Source: Blastocladiella britannica (lineage: Eukaryota; Blastocladiomycota; Blastocladiomycetes; Blastocladiales; Blastocladiaceae). From it: a stretch of 50,900 nt of DNA. The notes under the pieces are model-generated. The model did not search any database. It worked only from the letters and a program-made list of their open reading frames with translations, and was not told the DNA's origin. Every line of letters begins with the position of its first letter. The stretch's first letter is position 1. This document shows, one piece after another, positions 1-11,275 of this stretch. Position numbers and translations under genes: made by a program. The DNA lies in contig MU624570.1 in assembly GCA_025349905.2 (NCBI GenBank), positions 1 through 50,900 on the forward strand. Reading direction: 5' to 3'.

Positions 1-1790
1 GACCGCGTTCCACCTCCACGACGTGAACGTGTCGTTCCCGCGCGGGAAGCTGTCGGTGATTCTTGTCCCACAGGCTCGGGCAAATTGACACTGTTACACG
101 CGCTTCTCGGTGAGCTCGAGCTGGCTGCCGGCCAGATGTTTATGCCATCGCTTACGCACATCGGCAGTCGTACTTGCTTTTATTCTTTTTTTCCAGTCAA
201 TGGGGCAAAGCAACTGACCCAAATACAATCATAGAATGCTACCATCAAGGAAACATTTGCTTCCACGCGCCGTGCGACACCGACTGCTTTACCAAAGTCA
301 TTGACGCTTGCGCGCTGACCCGCGACCTCGAGATTCTGGACGGCGGCGACGCGACCCAGATTGGTGAAAAGGGCGTGGCGCTCTCGGGCGGGCAGAAGCA
401 GCGCGTCTCGCTTGCGCGCGCGGCCTACGCTCGCGACACGGACGTTATCGTTCTCGATGACGTGCTCTCGGCCGTGGACGCTCCCACTGCCGTGCACCTG
501 ATCACCGAGCGCATTCGGGGCGAGGTCATCAAGGAGTGTATCCTCGTCACGCACAACATCGGTCTCGTTGCCCCGCACGCCGATTTCATTGTCTACGTCA
601 AGGACGGCCGCGTGGTAGCCCAAGGCGACTCGATGGACGAGGTGATTCAGCAGCTGCTGGTCAACGGATTTGCGACCGAGGCCGATACGCTTATCGAGGT
701 GGCCACACCGGCGCACCGTGGCGCATCTTCATTCGCCGACAAGAATACCGACAAGGACTCTGACAAGGAGACCGAGATCGATATCAAAGCCCCAGCCCGC
801 GAGGTCGGCCAGCTCATCAAGGACGGGGGAAAGGCCATTGGTGCGATCGACTCGAGCGTGTAATACGCTTCAGGCGGCTGGGCCACTTGGGCCGTTGTCA
901 TTGCCGGTATTTTCGTTCCCCAGCTGCTCCGCGTGATGCAGGACTGGTGGCTCAAGGTACTTCATTACTTTTACCATGAATGGGAGTGATAGAGGATTTT
1001 CTGACACACAATACTTAGACCTGGGCCCAATCGTACTCCATGCCCACATCCAATGTGCAGCAAGACGCAAATTCTCCCAAGGTCGACCTCGGATACTATG
1101 CGGGCGTCTACATTGGTCTCTGCCTCGTCTATGTTGTAGCCATCTTTGGCGCCAGCTTGTTCCAGGCGTTTACGAGCATGCGTGCCGCCCTGTCGATGCA
1201 CGCTGGCTTGCTCAAAGGTATTCACGGCGCCCCGATCTCATTCTTTGACTCGACCCCGACTGGCCGGCTCATCAAACGCTTTTCGCACGATGTGCAGACC
1301 ATGGCAGCGAGATGCTGTATCGAGAGCTTTGGGTGGGTCCGTCAGTCGAGCGATCTTTGTGCTCGTCAAGATTATTTCACCCGTGTTCCTGCTGTTCATT
1401 GCCCCACTCGTGTTTGCGTACCGTAGCATCGCCGCGCAGTACTTGGCTGCATTGCGCGAGCTCAAGCGACTCGAGTCGGTCACATGGTCGCCCATCTTTT
1501 CCGTCTTCCACGAGTCGGCTGCTGGTACCTCGGTGGTGCGCGCGCAGTGCCGTCAGCACGAGTTCCAGCGCAAGTCCGAGTGCTGCCGCCCGTTTTTTTT
1601 TGCGCTGTGGGCCGCAACCGCTGGCTGGCGATGCGCCTTGAAGTGCTGAGCAACTTGGTCATTGCCGCGTGTGGCGTGGCGATCCTCGTGTCGGGCAATA
1701 TTTATGCCGGAACCGCGGGTATCACGCTCACGTGGGTGCAGGGCATTGCAGATAATTTGGTGTGTGGTCGTTCGTGGGTCAAAAATAGTT
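1..1790 (+). pseudogene. ABCC/MRP-type ABC transporter, decayed fragment (runs off left edge)
   Basis: Relic of an ABC exporter of the ABCC class. NBD1 is recognisable: a Walker A remnant at about 72-95 reading TGSGKLT (the usual Ser after Lys is Leu), the signature LSGGQKQR near 385-405, Walker B VIVLDD with the D-loop SAVD near 448-480, and the H-loop LVTHN near 545-557. TMD2 pieces follow (ISFFDSTPTGRLIKRFSHD near 1234-1290; further TM segments to about 1770). It is broken repeatedly: a frameshift before Walker A, another near 255-262, an in-frame TAA at 860-862 inside the linker to TMD2, and at least two frame changes between 1300 and 1640. Two typical short introns (170-234 and 957-1018) are still visible. 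No second NBD follows; the next gene lies on the opposite strand. Sequencing error is unlikely to explain so many lesions when neighbouring long ORFs are clean. Confidence 0.85.
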
Positions 1791-2171
1791 GCTGCCGCTC
1801 ACTCACACGCTACTGCGCCGATCCAAGAGGATCACCATGGAAGTGCCGACCACCAACGGGTCGCACGAATTGGACGCCAAGCTCTAGGTGACGGTCCGCG
1901 ACAAGTTCAAGGACCGGTAAATGTGCACCACCTGGACACCCTAAGCTGCATTGACTAGATCCCTACGCCGGATCTTGGCCGGGCGGTCGAGGTTTTGGAT
2001 CAACAAATGAGTACATTTCACGCGACTGAGCCACATCTGTTCCGAGACGGGCGAGTCCGACCATTCTTTTTGGCGATGGTACGCCGTAAGGCCGAGGGCA
2101 TTGATGCATAAAGACTCTTATTTATTTTCATTTCTGAAGCGACGATCCGATCCGTCCGGGACAATCCAGCA

Positions 2172-3038
2172 TCAAGCCGAGGCACCGGGGTCAGAGCGCC
2201 GCGGTGTCACGACTTGGCCCGGCACCGCATCGAGAATACCGAGAGCCGCGGGCTTGAGCCGTAGCGGATCGTACAAGAGCCAGAGTCCGTGCGAGTCGCG
2301 GTGCTCGCACCACCAGCGCAGAGTCCGCCACTGTTTGTTGGCTGCTGCGCCCTCAACGGCGGCGGCCGAGTACAAGAACTCGAGGCGGTCCTGATTGCGC
2401 GTCGACGCATCCCACCACCAGCTCAAAACATTTAAGTTGCCGGCCTGGGATGCTGAGTCAACGGCCGCGGCAGAGTGGTGTATGATCAGCCCTTTGCTTT
2501 GCGGCGAGGACCGTGCATGCGCAATCATCCACTCCAGAACCTGAGTATTGCCTCCTAGGGAGGCATTGATAGAGAACCGCGGTGTGGCAATCATTGGGCC
2601 CGTCTTTCCAAACCGCTCGTTGGCAGCCCACAGCCAGTCGAGACCGCGTATGTTCCCAGCCAGTGCCGCGTTCTCCGCCGCGGTTGGGTGCAAGACAATG
2701 GGGAACTTCGGCGGGTCGTTGGCGCCGCCGGCCCATACCCACGACAGGACCTGCGCGCGCTGCGTGTCCTGGCATGCCCAGGCGATCAGATCGGCCGCAC
2801 GAGACGGGATCGTATCGCCAAAGATGCCCTTCCATATGGCCAGCTGGGCCGCTGGAACCGCTTCGGGATCGTCCAGGCTCCGTTTCGAGGCGGAAGGTGC
2901 AGCAAACGACCGGTCCAACGAAGGTGTGGCCACTTGGGGCGGGAGATCCCGTACCTCGCGGCGATCCGACCGAGCGTGCATCCCGCGATCCGTCGTCACT
3001 TGGAAGTCGTCGTCTGGCGACTGGGGAGGCAGATTCAT
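2172..3038 (-). CDS. Trp-rich (WWW) ankyrin-like repeat protein, 288 aa
   Basis: Single-exon gene. The protein has a basic, disordered N-terminus (about 60 aa) followed by degenerate repeats of about 30 residues in the pattern A..A..GN..VL.WWW, for example SASQAGNLNVLSWWWDAS and the related LDWLWAANE and LEWMIAHAR segments. These resemble ankyrin helices with an aromatic-rich second helix. No enzymatic motif is visible. The start is the first ATG after a TATA-like TATAAAT on the minus strand. It is divergent from the gene at 3149, with only 110 bp between them, so the two probably share a promoter. Related copies lie at 3149-5523, 6063-7697 and 39906-43249. Function unknown; protein interaction is a reasonable guess for repeats of this kind. 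Confidence 0.7.
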   Translation of the reverse strand: MNLPPQSPDDDFQVTTDRGMHARSDRREVRDLPPQVATPSLDRSFAAPSASKRSLDDPEAVPAAQLAIWKGIFGDTIPSRAADLIAWACQDTQRAQVLSWVWAGGANDPPKFPIVLHPTAAENAALAGNIRGLDWLWAANERFGKTGPMIATPRFSINASLGGNTQVLEWMIAHARSSPQSKGLIIHHSAAAVDSASQAGNLNVLSWWWDASTRNQDRLEFLYSAAAVEGAAANKQWRTLRWWCEHRDSHGLWLLYDPLRLKPAALGILDAVPGQVVTPRRSDPGASA

Positions 3039-3148
3039 GATATAAATTGTAGTTCCTCAATTCCCAATTCGTCCACTGTAAGGTGAAAGGGAAGTCTTCC
3101 GGCATAAAAATATTAATACGCGTAAATCTTGAATGAAATTGGGGAAAG
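3039..3148. promoter_or_regulatory. Divergent promoter region between two repeat genes
   Basis: This 110-bp AT-richer gap separates the start codons of two divergently transcribed genes (2172-3038 minus; 3149 plus). It contains TATAAAT near the minus-strand start and TAAAAATATTAAT on the side of the plus-strand gene. Sharing of elements is inferred from the spacing alone. Confidence 0.4.
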
Positions 3149-5523
3149 ATGAATGGAATGGCAACAGCATTAAACCGACTCCCAGTCGAGCTGGCCCAGG
3201 ATGTACTCGCACATGCCACCCCGACCGCACATCTGGCATCTGCCCTTTCGAGGTTTTTCGGGAGCGCAACTGAAAAGCACATCTTGGTTGCGTGGGCGCA
3301 CGCCATTGTATTCATGAACGACGACGGTATTCTGGACCGTGGCGATCGAGCCACCTCGATTCGCGCCATCAACCAAAAGTACTACCCGGACACGCGTGCC
3401 CTCGATTCACCCACGGCATGGTACCTGCGCCGGCTTCTCGTTGGTTTGACCGTTAGCGAAAACCGCAGATCGCCCACCACCGGCCCGGTTGAGTGGGTGA
3501 TCCCGTGCCACGTCTTTCGAGTACCGGCGGTCCTGGACTTTATTGGTCGTTGCCGACGAAATAACGGTCCCTTGGACGACGTGGTGCGGAGCTGGGATGC
3601 GCCGATCGAGCGCCGTGGGCCCAACATGTACGTGGCGGTACCCTCGCCCGACCTCGTCGCCCGACTGGCAGAGCCGCGACTGAGGCTCGTACCCGAGGGT
3701 TTACAAGTCCCTTCTCTGCTACTGTACGACTGGGAGCACGACGATGGCGCCAACTTTCGCGCCCTGGTGGTCCGGTTGGTCGACCTGATCCCGACCCTGG
3801 CCACCGCGACTGCTCCGATGCAGTTGTGGCTGCGACTCGGAGCGGACGAGCGGCACACGTTCCGCAACTACTTCTCTGCCGTGCACGCCGCCGACGAAGT
3901 GGCCGAGAATCTACATGCCCCAGTGACGCTGCCCATGGTCTGGGCGCTGGTGGCGAGCGTGGAGGGTCGTGTCGCTGCCCTCGATTTCTTGGTCAATAGC
4001 GAGTACATAAACCTCCGATTGTTGATCGGCTGGATTTCGTCCGAAGCGCCCTCCCGCGCACTGATGCACGCGTGGTCGATGATCCCCGGTCCCGGTCGCG
4101 CACTCAATGTCTGGCGCTGGCTCGTCGATCGCGGGTACCAGTACCCATCCGACCGCTGCGGTCCAATGCTGCAATCCATTGGCTGGTCGTGCGACTACCG
4201 CACCACCCGCACGCTGTTTATGGAGCACGATTTGCCGCTGATTCGGGCCGTGGTCGACATGCACGACCGCCGCCTCCAGTTTGGGAATCTCGCACACTGC
4301 GTGCGCTCGTGGGTCGTGGCTGGCCAATGCGATATTCTCTCCACCCTTGCTGAGCTCGGCGCGCTCAATCCCAGCTGTGCTTTCTTTATATTGGAGTTGA
4401 TGGATACGCGGGCCAATCCAATGTCGCCCAAGCTGCTCTTGCTCTTAGAAGCGTGCTCGTACATGGACGGAGGCGTCATGGCGGTCCTTGACGCTGGTAT
4501 ACTTTATACTTTTTGCTCATTTTTGTGGATGTAGCACTCACCACGATTGCACAACATGCAGGCATGGAGCATCACGTCGACCTTGCCCTCACCATTGCCC
4601 AAGTCGTCATCCCCAAGGAGACCATGGGCGCCTTCATCGCAAGACACTCGACCCGACGCGGCCTGCTCTCGGCACTGTTGCAGATGCCCGATCTCTCGGA
4701 TGCCGTCGTGGACCAACTGCAGGCGATTGTTCGTCACATGTTTGCCTCGACCAACAACAATCCGTTTCATCCGCACGCCAGCGACGATGCGGTCGAGCTC
4801 GCCATGTCAGCCGCATGCGACCAGACCCCCGGCGCCAAAGAGGCAGCCCGATTCCTCTCGTCGCTGTCTCTGGACGACCGAGTTGCCATGTTTGCAAGCG
4901 CCGTGCAGACTTTGCCCAACCTGCACGGGTCGCGCCACTGCATCCCGGCATTTGCTCCCCAGCACTGGCCGCCATGGCAGTACGCGCTGGACCAGCTGCT
5001 GCCGTCATCCGGGTCCGCACTAACGGAGGCCACGACCAGTCCCACATATACCGAGCAGCTGATTGCTAAAGCTACCGGTTCCCGGCCCGCGACTGTGGAC
5101 CCGTGGCAGCACTTTGACGTTTCCGTCGCGACCCTACTGGCTTCTTCGGTCCCCAGACCTTTGGCCACGATCCTGGCGCCCGTGTGGGCAGTGGTGCGTC
5201 TGTCGCAAGTCGCCCCGCGTCTCGTAATCACGCATGCGCGGTGGACCGCACATGCCGCGCAGTGGCTGTGGCAGCTACGTCTCGACCAGATGCTCCTGAT
5301 CCCAGCATTCCAGCCGCGACCCGTACCCAACTGGCAATCGACGTTGCGATCGTTTCTGTCCCACAAACGCGAGACCGCGGCGCGCATATTGGTCCAGATC
5401 CTGTACCTCGAGTCGCAGTACAACAAGAAGAAGGAATATACTCGGCCGCTATTGGCGATCGGGTCGCGGAACCCGGAAGTGATTGAGTACGCGCGATCGG
5501 CGGGGTTCATGTTGGACTCGTAA
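3149..5523 (+). CDS. Large ankyrin-like/F-box-like repeat protein, 769 aa, two exons
   Basis: Exon 1 is 3149-4496 and exon 2 is 4562-5523, giving 770 codons. The intron 4497-4561 (65 nt) starts GTATAC and has an ACTCACC branch-like site and a CAG acceptor. An alternative TAG acceptor at 4534 also keeps frame and would add 9 residues. The N-terminus (ALNRLPVELAQDVLAHAT) looks like an F-box or F-box-like start, a common partner of repeat domains in SCF adaptors, but the match is weak. The body is helical, with scattered Trp-rich segments (WLWQLRLDQ, LNVWRWLVDRG) related to the WWW-repeat neighbours though more diverged. ATGs at 3149 and 3158 are both possible starts. No catalytic motif is seen and function is unknown. 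Confidence 0.7.
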
Positions 5524-5554
5524 TAAAAGAATGGAATTGGTGGTATATTGTTCC

Positions 5555-5922
5555 TCAGTACTCGGCCTCGAGCATGTCCCTGAGTGCCGACGCACTGGCA
5601 CCCACGCTTGTGGACACGTACTCGCCCTCTTTATACAGCTTGAAGGTGGGCATGGCACTGATCCCCTCCTTTTCGGTCACGTCCTGTATTCCAAATGAAT
5701 CAATCTTTTTGATCTTGAAATAAAAAATGACATATGTAAAAGTACCGGCACATCTTCCACGTCGATCTTGATAAATGCAATATCGGTCGAGGACTGGGAG
5801 TGCTTTTCCAGGAATTGAACTGAATTAGGTCGATGGGAGCAACCGCTTCAATTGTTTGTGTGTGTGCTTGGCCACGGCCGCGTCAAACTCTTCCAGGTCG
5901 AAATGGTAACAATGGCCGACAT
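5555..5922 (-). pseudogene. Thioredoxin remnant lacking the CxxC active site
   Basis: Three pieces of a thioredoxin fold are readable on the minus strand. First is an N-terminal FDLEEFDAAVAKH segment near 5900-5860. Next is FLEKHSQSSTDIAFIKIDVEDVP near 5814-5746, the usual segment after the active site. Last is the C-terminal ISAMPTFKLYKEGEYVS block near 5660-5600, which keeps the cis-Pro in MPTF. The gene is broken by a frame change after the ATG at 5922, by in-frame stops, and by decay of the active-site region: only a degraded SGCSHRPN-like stretch remains where WCGPCK should be. A normal-looking intron (GTACTT...TTTCAAG) still separates the last two pieces. Without the redox dithiol it could not act as an oxidoreductase. 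A sequencing artefact is possible but would need several errors. Confidence 0.65.
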
Positions 5923-6062
5923 GTTTTTTTACTTAAAGTTGATGGTATTGAAGGCTGCAAGAGAGAGGACAGCGACCGACGCAGCCAACAACCACGTTTA
6001 ATAGGCTCCATGTCGGTGCGTTATTGGTCAGATCCGAAACGCTGGATGCAGTACGCCACCCG

Positions 6063-7697
6063 TCATAGACGTGGAAGCACGTCAACGGCGAGTCCGCGCT
6101 CGGTGGCCGCGTCCACGAGGAAATCCAGCACATACGCGGCAGTTGCAGCCGCGATCCCCGCCCGGATCACCGCCTCGTCGGCATGTGCGGTGGCCAGCAT
6201 CCATGACAGCGCAGGCAAGTGCGCGTGTGCCGCGGCCTGCTCGCACACCTGCACCCACCCGTTGTCCTCGCCAGTGTCAAACCCAACGTGCGCGTGCCAC
6301 CATTCGAGGTGCTCAATGGCGTCGATCCGTGCATCCCGGTCGCTGACGAGCTCAGCAGGCACCTCTTGGTCCGGGAACGCGTCTCGGTTGGCCCACCACC
6401 AGTCCAGCAGGGCCAGTCGATGGTTGGGTAACTGAAAAGCTTGGTCGGCGAAATCATCAACGTCGGCCCATTCGGGCTGCAAGTGCACGCGCACCCAGTC
6501 CAGGACATCTACAGCGCCGGTGCCGATGCACATGTCGGTGAGCTCGGAGGTCCATTGCAGCATCGGGAGTGTGTCGTCGCTGCTGCACTTTTCGGCCCAC
6601 CACTGCAAGACTGGTAATGCAATGGATCCGGAGGTCGTGGAGAAGTCGCAGTCGGTCGGGAGCGGGTCGGTCCAGTCGATCATGAACCACCGCCTTGGCT
6701 GCTGCTGCTGCTCGTCTTCTTCGTCTGAATCTTCGTCATGGGGCGCCGGACCCGACTTGGCCCACAGCCAGTGCATGATCTCTTCGGACCCGCACGTAAT
6801 CGCCGCCCACCCGACCGCGATGGTCCCGAACCGGTGGTACGCCGTCCGCAACGGGGAACAGAACCGCGTCCACCACCACTCAACGATCTTCAATTGTCCC
6901 GAAAGCACCGCCGCGTCGATAATGGCCCCGAACCGGCGAAAGTATGGCAGCCGAGTACCAACAACCACCCGATCCCACCACCACGCAAGTACGGGCAAGT
7001 AGGCAGCGCGGGACGCGGAAACCAGGATGGAAAACTCGCGGTCGTCGTCTTTATGCAGGGCTGCCTGGTGATGGGCCCACCAATACTCAAGTACGGAAAC
7101 TTGGCAGTGTGCGGCGGCGGATGCCAGGTCAGAGGCCGAGAGCCAAGTGGCTGCGATCGCCGCCGGGGGTGCGCGAGCAGTTATCCACTCCAATATGCCG
7201 ACCTGTCCGCCGCGCGCTGCACTTGCGATCGTGGTCCAGGTCCATTGATTATCATTTGAGTCTTGGCAACATGTGCTTAGGTACCATTCGAGAACTGGAA
7301 AGGTCCCAGCGGCCGCGGCCACGGACACCAGCGTATTGAATACCGCAGGTATTTCTTCACCCGCAACCTCCCAGACTTGCTGGAGTAGTTGTATTTCGTT
7401 GCTCCCATTCATCAGAGTAATCGACTTGAGCAGGGGTTCCAGGTCAGCCATGATCGCGGCTCGCGTATAGTCTGCCAGCTTCGGCGCATATGAAGCGCTG
7501 TCCATATAGCCAATGACGGCCGAGGGGGCAAGGGCCCGAAACCCGCGTGACAATAATGCTCGGATCGGAGTGCGGTCACTAACGGAAAAGGGGACCGCAT
7601 TCAAGAGATCCAAGGCCGGTCCAAGGGCCATGGTCCGCGCCAAACCCATGGCCTGAATCCGCCGGGTAAGGTCGATCGGCAGCGATATCGTCGTCAT
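6063..7697 (-). CDS. Trp-rich (WWW) ankyrin-like repeat protein, 544 aa
   Basis: Single-exon gene with no frame lesions. The N-terminus contains a helical segment (IDLTRRIQAMGLARTMALG). At least eight repeats of about 35-50 residues follow, with a VLEWWW-like helix end: PVLEWYLST, GILEWITAR, SVLEYWWAHH, PVLAWWWDR, KIVEWWWTR, IMHWLWAKS, LALLDWWWANR, HLEWWHAH. An acidic/Gln insert (DEDSDEEDEQQQQ) interrupts the array near residue 330. No catalytic residues are seen. The long open frame with family-typical composition argues for an active gene, in contrast to the broken copies at 39.9-43.2 kb. Function unknown; scaffolding is a guess. Confidence 0.75.
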   Translation of the reverse strand: MTTISLPIDLTRRIQAMGLARTMALGPALDLLNAVPFSVSDRTPIRALLSRGFRALAPSAVIGYMDSASYAPKLADYTRAAIMADLEPLLKSITLMNGSNEIQLLQQVWEVAGEEIPAVFNTLVSVAAAAGTFPVLEWYLSTCCQDSNDNQWTWTTIASAARGGQVGILEWITARAPPAAIAATWLSASDLASAAAHCQVSVLEYWWAHHQAALHKDDDREFSILVSASRAAYLPVLAWWWDRVVVGTRLPYFRRFGAIIDAAVLSGQLKIVEWWWTRFCSPLRTAYHRFGTIAVGWAAITCGSEEIMHWLWAKSGPAPHDEDSDEEDEQQQQPRRWFMIDWTDPLPTDCDFSTTSGSIALPVLQWWAEKCSSDDTLPMLQWTSELTDMCIGTGAVDVLDWVRVHLQPEWADVDDFADQAFQLPNHRLALLDWWWANRDAFPDQEVPAELVSDRDARIDAIEHLEWWHAHVGFDTGEDNGWVQVCEQAAAHAHLPALSWMLATAHADEAVIRAGIAAATAAYVLDFLVDAATERGLAVDVLPRL

Positions 7698-7745
7698 GAA
7701 TATCAGGAAATATTGGCTTTTATTACAAAATGAATCAAAAAAGAA

Positions 7746-10700
7746 TCAAGCACGACCTTCTTGCACGGCAGTGACCAGTGCCGTCAAATCGGTCGCGAAC
7801 CGGCCGCCAGGACCAAAATGGGCGGCCACGGCCGGCCAGCGACTGCACACCTCGCCCCACCGGCTCACCAGGTACTTGATGTCCGATGCGCCATTGGCTG
7901 CGGGCATTGGGTCGGGTCGGGCGAGGCCAGTGCCAGAGAGACGCGAGAACCCGGCCTGGTACGACATGTCCTCGTCCTCTTCGAGTCCTGCTCCTGCTAA
8001 TGCGTCTGCTGATGCTGCTCCGAATGCTGCAGCAGCTGCGCCATCGCTCGGGCCAGTGGGTACTGCGGCCGACTTGTCCTTGAACGTCTGCACCCCAAAT
8101 ACCCACACCGCCATGGCCACCGAGTTGGCCAGCTCCGGGTTGCTCGTGTCTGCCGTCTCGCACAACCAGCGCACCAGGCCCAGCGTCGTGACGCGGCGCG
8201 CGTGCTTCCCACCGACGTGGCCGAGCGCAGGCACCACCACCGAATGAAGCAGCTGCTGCAGGATCCCGGGTTGCACGGCATCGAGCGCGGCGCCAACCGC
8301 ATCCACCGCCGGAGTGGCCATGCTCAAGTAAAAGCCCAAGAACTCGGTAAAGTTGGCGGCAAACCGCTGCTTGCCCTGCTGCGCCTTGAAGCCGCGGGCC
8401 GCTGGCATCGACAGCCGCGTCAGCGCCAACGAAAGCACCGCCGACCGGTACTGGTCAAATGCCTGGGCGGGCACATAGTACATGGTCGACTGCAGCAGCT
8501 CGAGCGCGTGCTGGTCGGTGGCGCGCGAGCCCAAGAGTTTCTGGAAAATGCCCAGAATCGCCGGCAGCTGGTTGCGTGCGACCACCGCCGCCGCACCGCG
8601 CGACAGGTACGACTGCACCAGCGCCACCAGCGCGGGCACATTGCCCTGGGCCTCCCACAGCTTGGGGCCTAGCACCGACTGCAAGAGCTGGTCGTAGCCC
8701 GAAGGAAGCGCCGCGGGAGCACCACTGTCGGTCGCCACCGGGTGCGTCTGGAGCATCTGCGCCATAATCTGGAACACGTACGGCACAAACTCGCCCGTGG
8801 TCTCGTTGGTCTCGGACTGCTGCAGGACATTGCCAAACATGGGGAACAAAAAGTTCTCAAAGTCGGCGACCGATGCGTGTTTGGCCGCCAGCTTGATGAG
8901 CGCCGCAATGCACTCAAACAAAAACTGCGAGAACCGCGGGTTGGCCGGGTTGGCCACCGTCAGCTGCATGCCGTGGACAATGGCGCCCATGGCCGCATTC
9001 GTGTCCAAATCGGCGGGCGCGTGCTGGATGCACCGCAGCAGCGAGCGCAGGATGTGGTCGTGGTCCTGCACCTTGTTGGACTCGGACTCGCGAGTAATCA
9101 CGGCGCCGAGGCGGACCGCCACTTCGCGAACCAGCGATGACCCACTGGCTCCAAGCGCGGCACCCGACCCCGCTGCCTCAATGGTCTGGGCCGCCACGGC
9201 CGATCCGCGCGGGAACACTTGCGTTAGCTGCACGTCAATCACCGCCGCGGCCCAGGTGACTACGGCAAAATTGGGGCACGCGAGCAGCGACGCCGCCATG
9301 GCCAGGGTCTGAGCGTGCACCGCGGGCGGGAGCTGCTGGCGGAACATGTGCACAAACTTGAGCGCCGTGATGGTCGGGAGCCCAGCTTGGGACGGCGATG
9401 CGACCTGTAGATCCGCCATCAGGTGCTGGCCAAAGAAAGTGGCCACGTCGAGCGACGTGGACGAGACACCCGTTGCCGAGAGGCGCGACTTGGTGGCGGA
9501 CGCCATAAACAGAGCCACGGCCGCGTCCTTGTGGCGCCAGGCCGCTTCCGACAGGGGCCGCGGCAGTCCGGCCACCTGGCTCATGGCGCCGTCAATCATG
9601 GACTGGCACAGGGGCGCCACCAGCGCCTCAAACTGCTCGAGGAGACCTTTCACCAGATCGGTTGCGCCGCGGCGGCGGGTCTCGGCGTCGGCCGACATGA
9701 GATCGCGGCGCACGTACTCGACCGGCTCGTCCTCAAACATTTCCTGGTCCTCGTCGCGCAGGCTGAGGTTGGGCATGACGATCTGCTCAATGATCTGCTG
9801 CAGGATTGCCGCGTTCTCAAACTGCGCGCGCACATTCTGGCGGCGCACCACCGCCGTGAGCAGCGACAGCGCGCGCGCCACCAGGAAATCGTGCTTGACC
9901 GCCGCCGACGTCTTGGTGAGCAGGACCCAGGTGGCCTCGATGCAGGCATTCATGTGGTGCCAGTCCTCGGCGTACTTGTCCGAGTACAGGGAGCAAATCT
10001 CGCACAGCACCGTCTGCAGCTTGTCAAACGCGTGAGCCTCGTCGGCGGACCCCGAGTCCACGAGCGGTGACGGCGACGGGCGCATGTACCGCAGAAACAC
10101 GTTAAAGTACTGGTCCTGGCGGTCGATAAAGAACTGCGGAATGTCTTGCGCGTTGAGCGAGTAAAAGATCTTGGCCAGAAGCAGCATTGTGTTGGAGTAC
10201 AGGGCGGCCGCGGCGCGCGTTTCCGCGGTGGGTGCGGCGGTGGATGCCAGCAGTTCCGAGAGCCGTCGGTCCGTCTCCTGGAACAGCCCGTCGTAGGACT
10301 GTGCAAAGGTCTCCATGACGTGGTTGATGGTCGTAAACAGCAGATCGGACCGGTCCTGGTACCGCCATCTTTATATTTTTTTTTGTTGTCGTCATATGAG
10401 ATGCGTTGGTCCGAAATAGAAAAATAACAATACCTCTTGAAGACCGGGTGAGCGGCCAAGAGCACGGCATTGTTGACTTGGAAATTGTCGGTCGTGAGCT
10501 TGGACACCAATTGCTGTATACCATTTTTTTTCGCGTTAAATTTGACCATAATCTCTAAATAAAAAAAAACGCGACGCGTATATACCTCAATCAGCGTGGG
10601 CCAGTCGTGCGGAAAGTCGCTTTGGGCAATCATCGAGACCGTCTCCGAGAGCTGCAGCTGCAGGTTGGGCTCGGTGGTGGTCATGACGTTGACAATCACG

Positions 10701-11044
10701 TCCTTGATGGCCGCGCGGTCCGCGTCGCTGATGATCTGATCGGGGCCGTCCACCTGTTTATTATTGCAGCGTATTTAGTATAAAATAACAATATAAAAAT
10801 ATATAGGTATGACCTTGTCCCAGTGCCGCTTGACAAAGTTCTTGAGGTACACGACGGCGGTGAATCGGATCGTAAAGTCGGCCTGGGTGGCCGCAATCAG
10901 CCGCAAGAGCGCGGGGCCAAAGCCCGGGCCGGCCTCGAGGTCCGTCAGGTCCTTGGTGGCCGACCGTTGCTCGGTGGCCTGCAGGGTGCGCGCAAAGATG
11001 GCGTGCAGGTGCATGAGGTGGGGATCGGAGGCGGCGGCCGTCAT
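7746..11044 (-). CDS. CSE1: Exportin-2 (importin-alpha re-exporter) CSE1/CAS, 1033 aa
   Basis: Four exons on the minus strand: 11044-10814, 10753-10586, 10513-10434 and 10368-7746, totalling 1034 codons; introns are 60, 72 and 65 nt. CSE1 is a karyopherin-beta that returns importin-alpha to the cytoplasm with RanGTP. The importin-beta N-terminal region is present (TAVVYLKNFVKRHW, then ADRAAIKDVI and SDFPHDWPTLIE). Exon 3 plus exon 4 restores PVFKRWRYQDRSDLLF, like the yeast family member. The family-specific Cse1 core follows: YSLNAQDIPQFF, FEDEPVEYVRRDL, ETRRRGATDLVKGL. The C-terminal CAS domain includes EFVPYVFQIMAQMLQTH and GNVPALVALVQSYL. Length agrees with the family (about 960-1000 aa). 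The first intron donor is GTCATA, less canonical than the others. Confidence 0.95.
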
Positions 11045-11275
11045 TGTCTCTGTTTATTATATTATGAGACGGGGGAAAGAGAGAAACGAGAGACCGATTG
11101 CCCGTCGTCTCACTGGCCGCCTCTACGTCTCACTGGCCAAAGGCTCACACATGTGTCTGATATTTCCCATGAGAGACTTGAAATTATATTTAAAGGCCAG
11201 TGGGAATCTCGACTCCTTTCTCTTTCTGCATTTAACTCTTTCCCAACATAAATTATTAAAAATTCTATTAAAATT
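11045..11275. promoter_or_regulatory. Divergent intergenic region CSE1 / cortical PH protein
   Basis: This 231-bp gap lies between the two start codons. It holds a short direct repeat of CTCACTGGCC (about 11109-11118 and 11130-11139) and an AT-rich stretch (TAAATTATTAAAAATTCTATTAAAATT) just before the plus-strand ATG at 11276. It probably serves both genes; no binding site can be named. Confidence 0.35.

Noticed and set aside
4497..4534. 38-nt intron ending at the first TAG in the large repeat gene
   Set aside because: In frame, but shorter than all other introns and lacks the branch motif; the 65-nt version ending at 4561 fits better. Kept as an alternative in the feature text.
5449..5698. 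Small overlapping ORFs on both strands near the thioredoxin relic
   Set aside because: Shadows of the thioredoxin C-terminal segment; composition gives no support.
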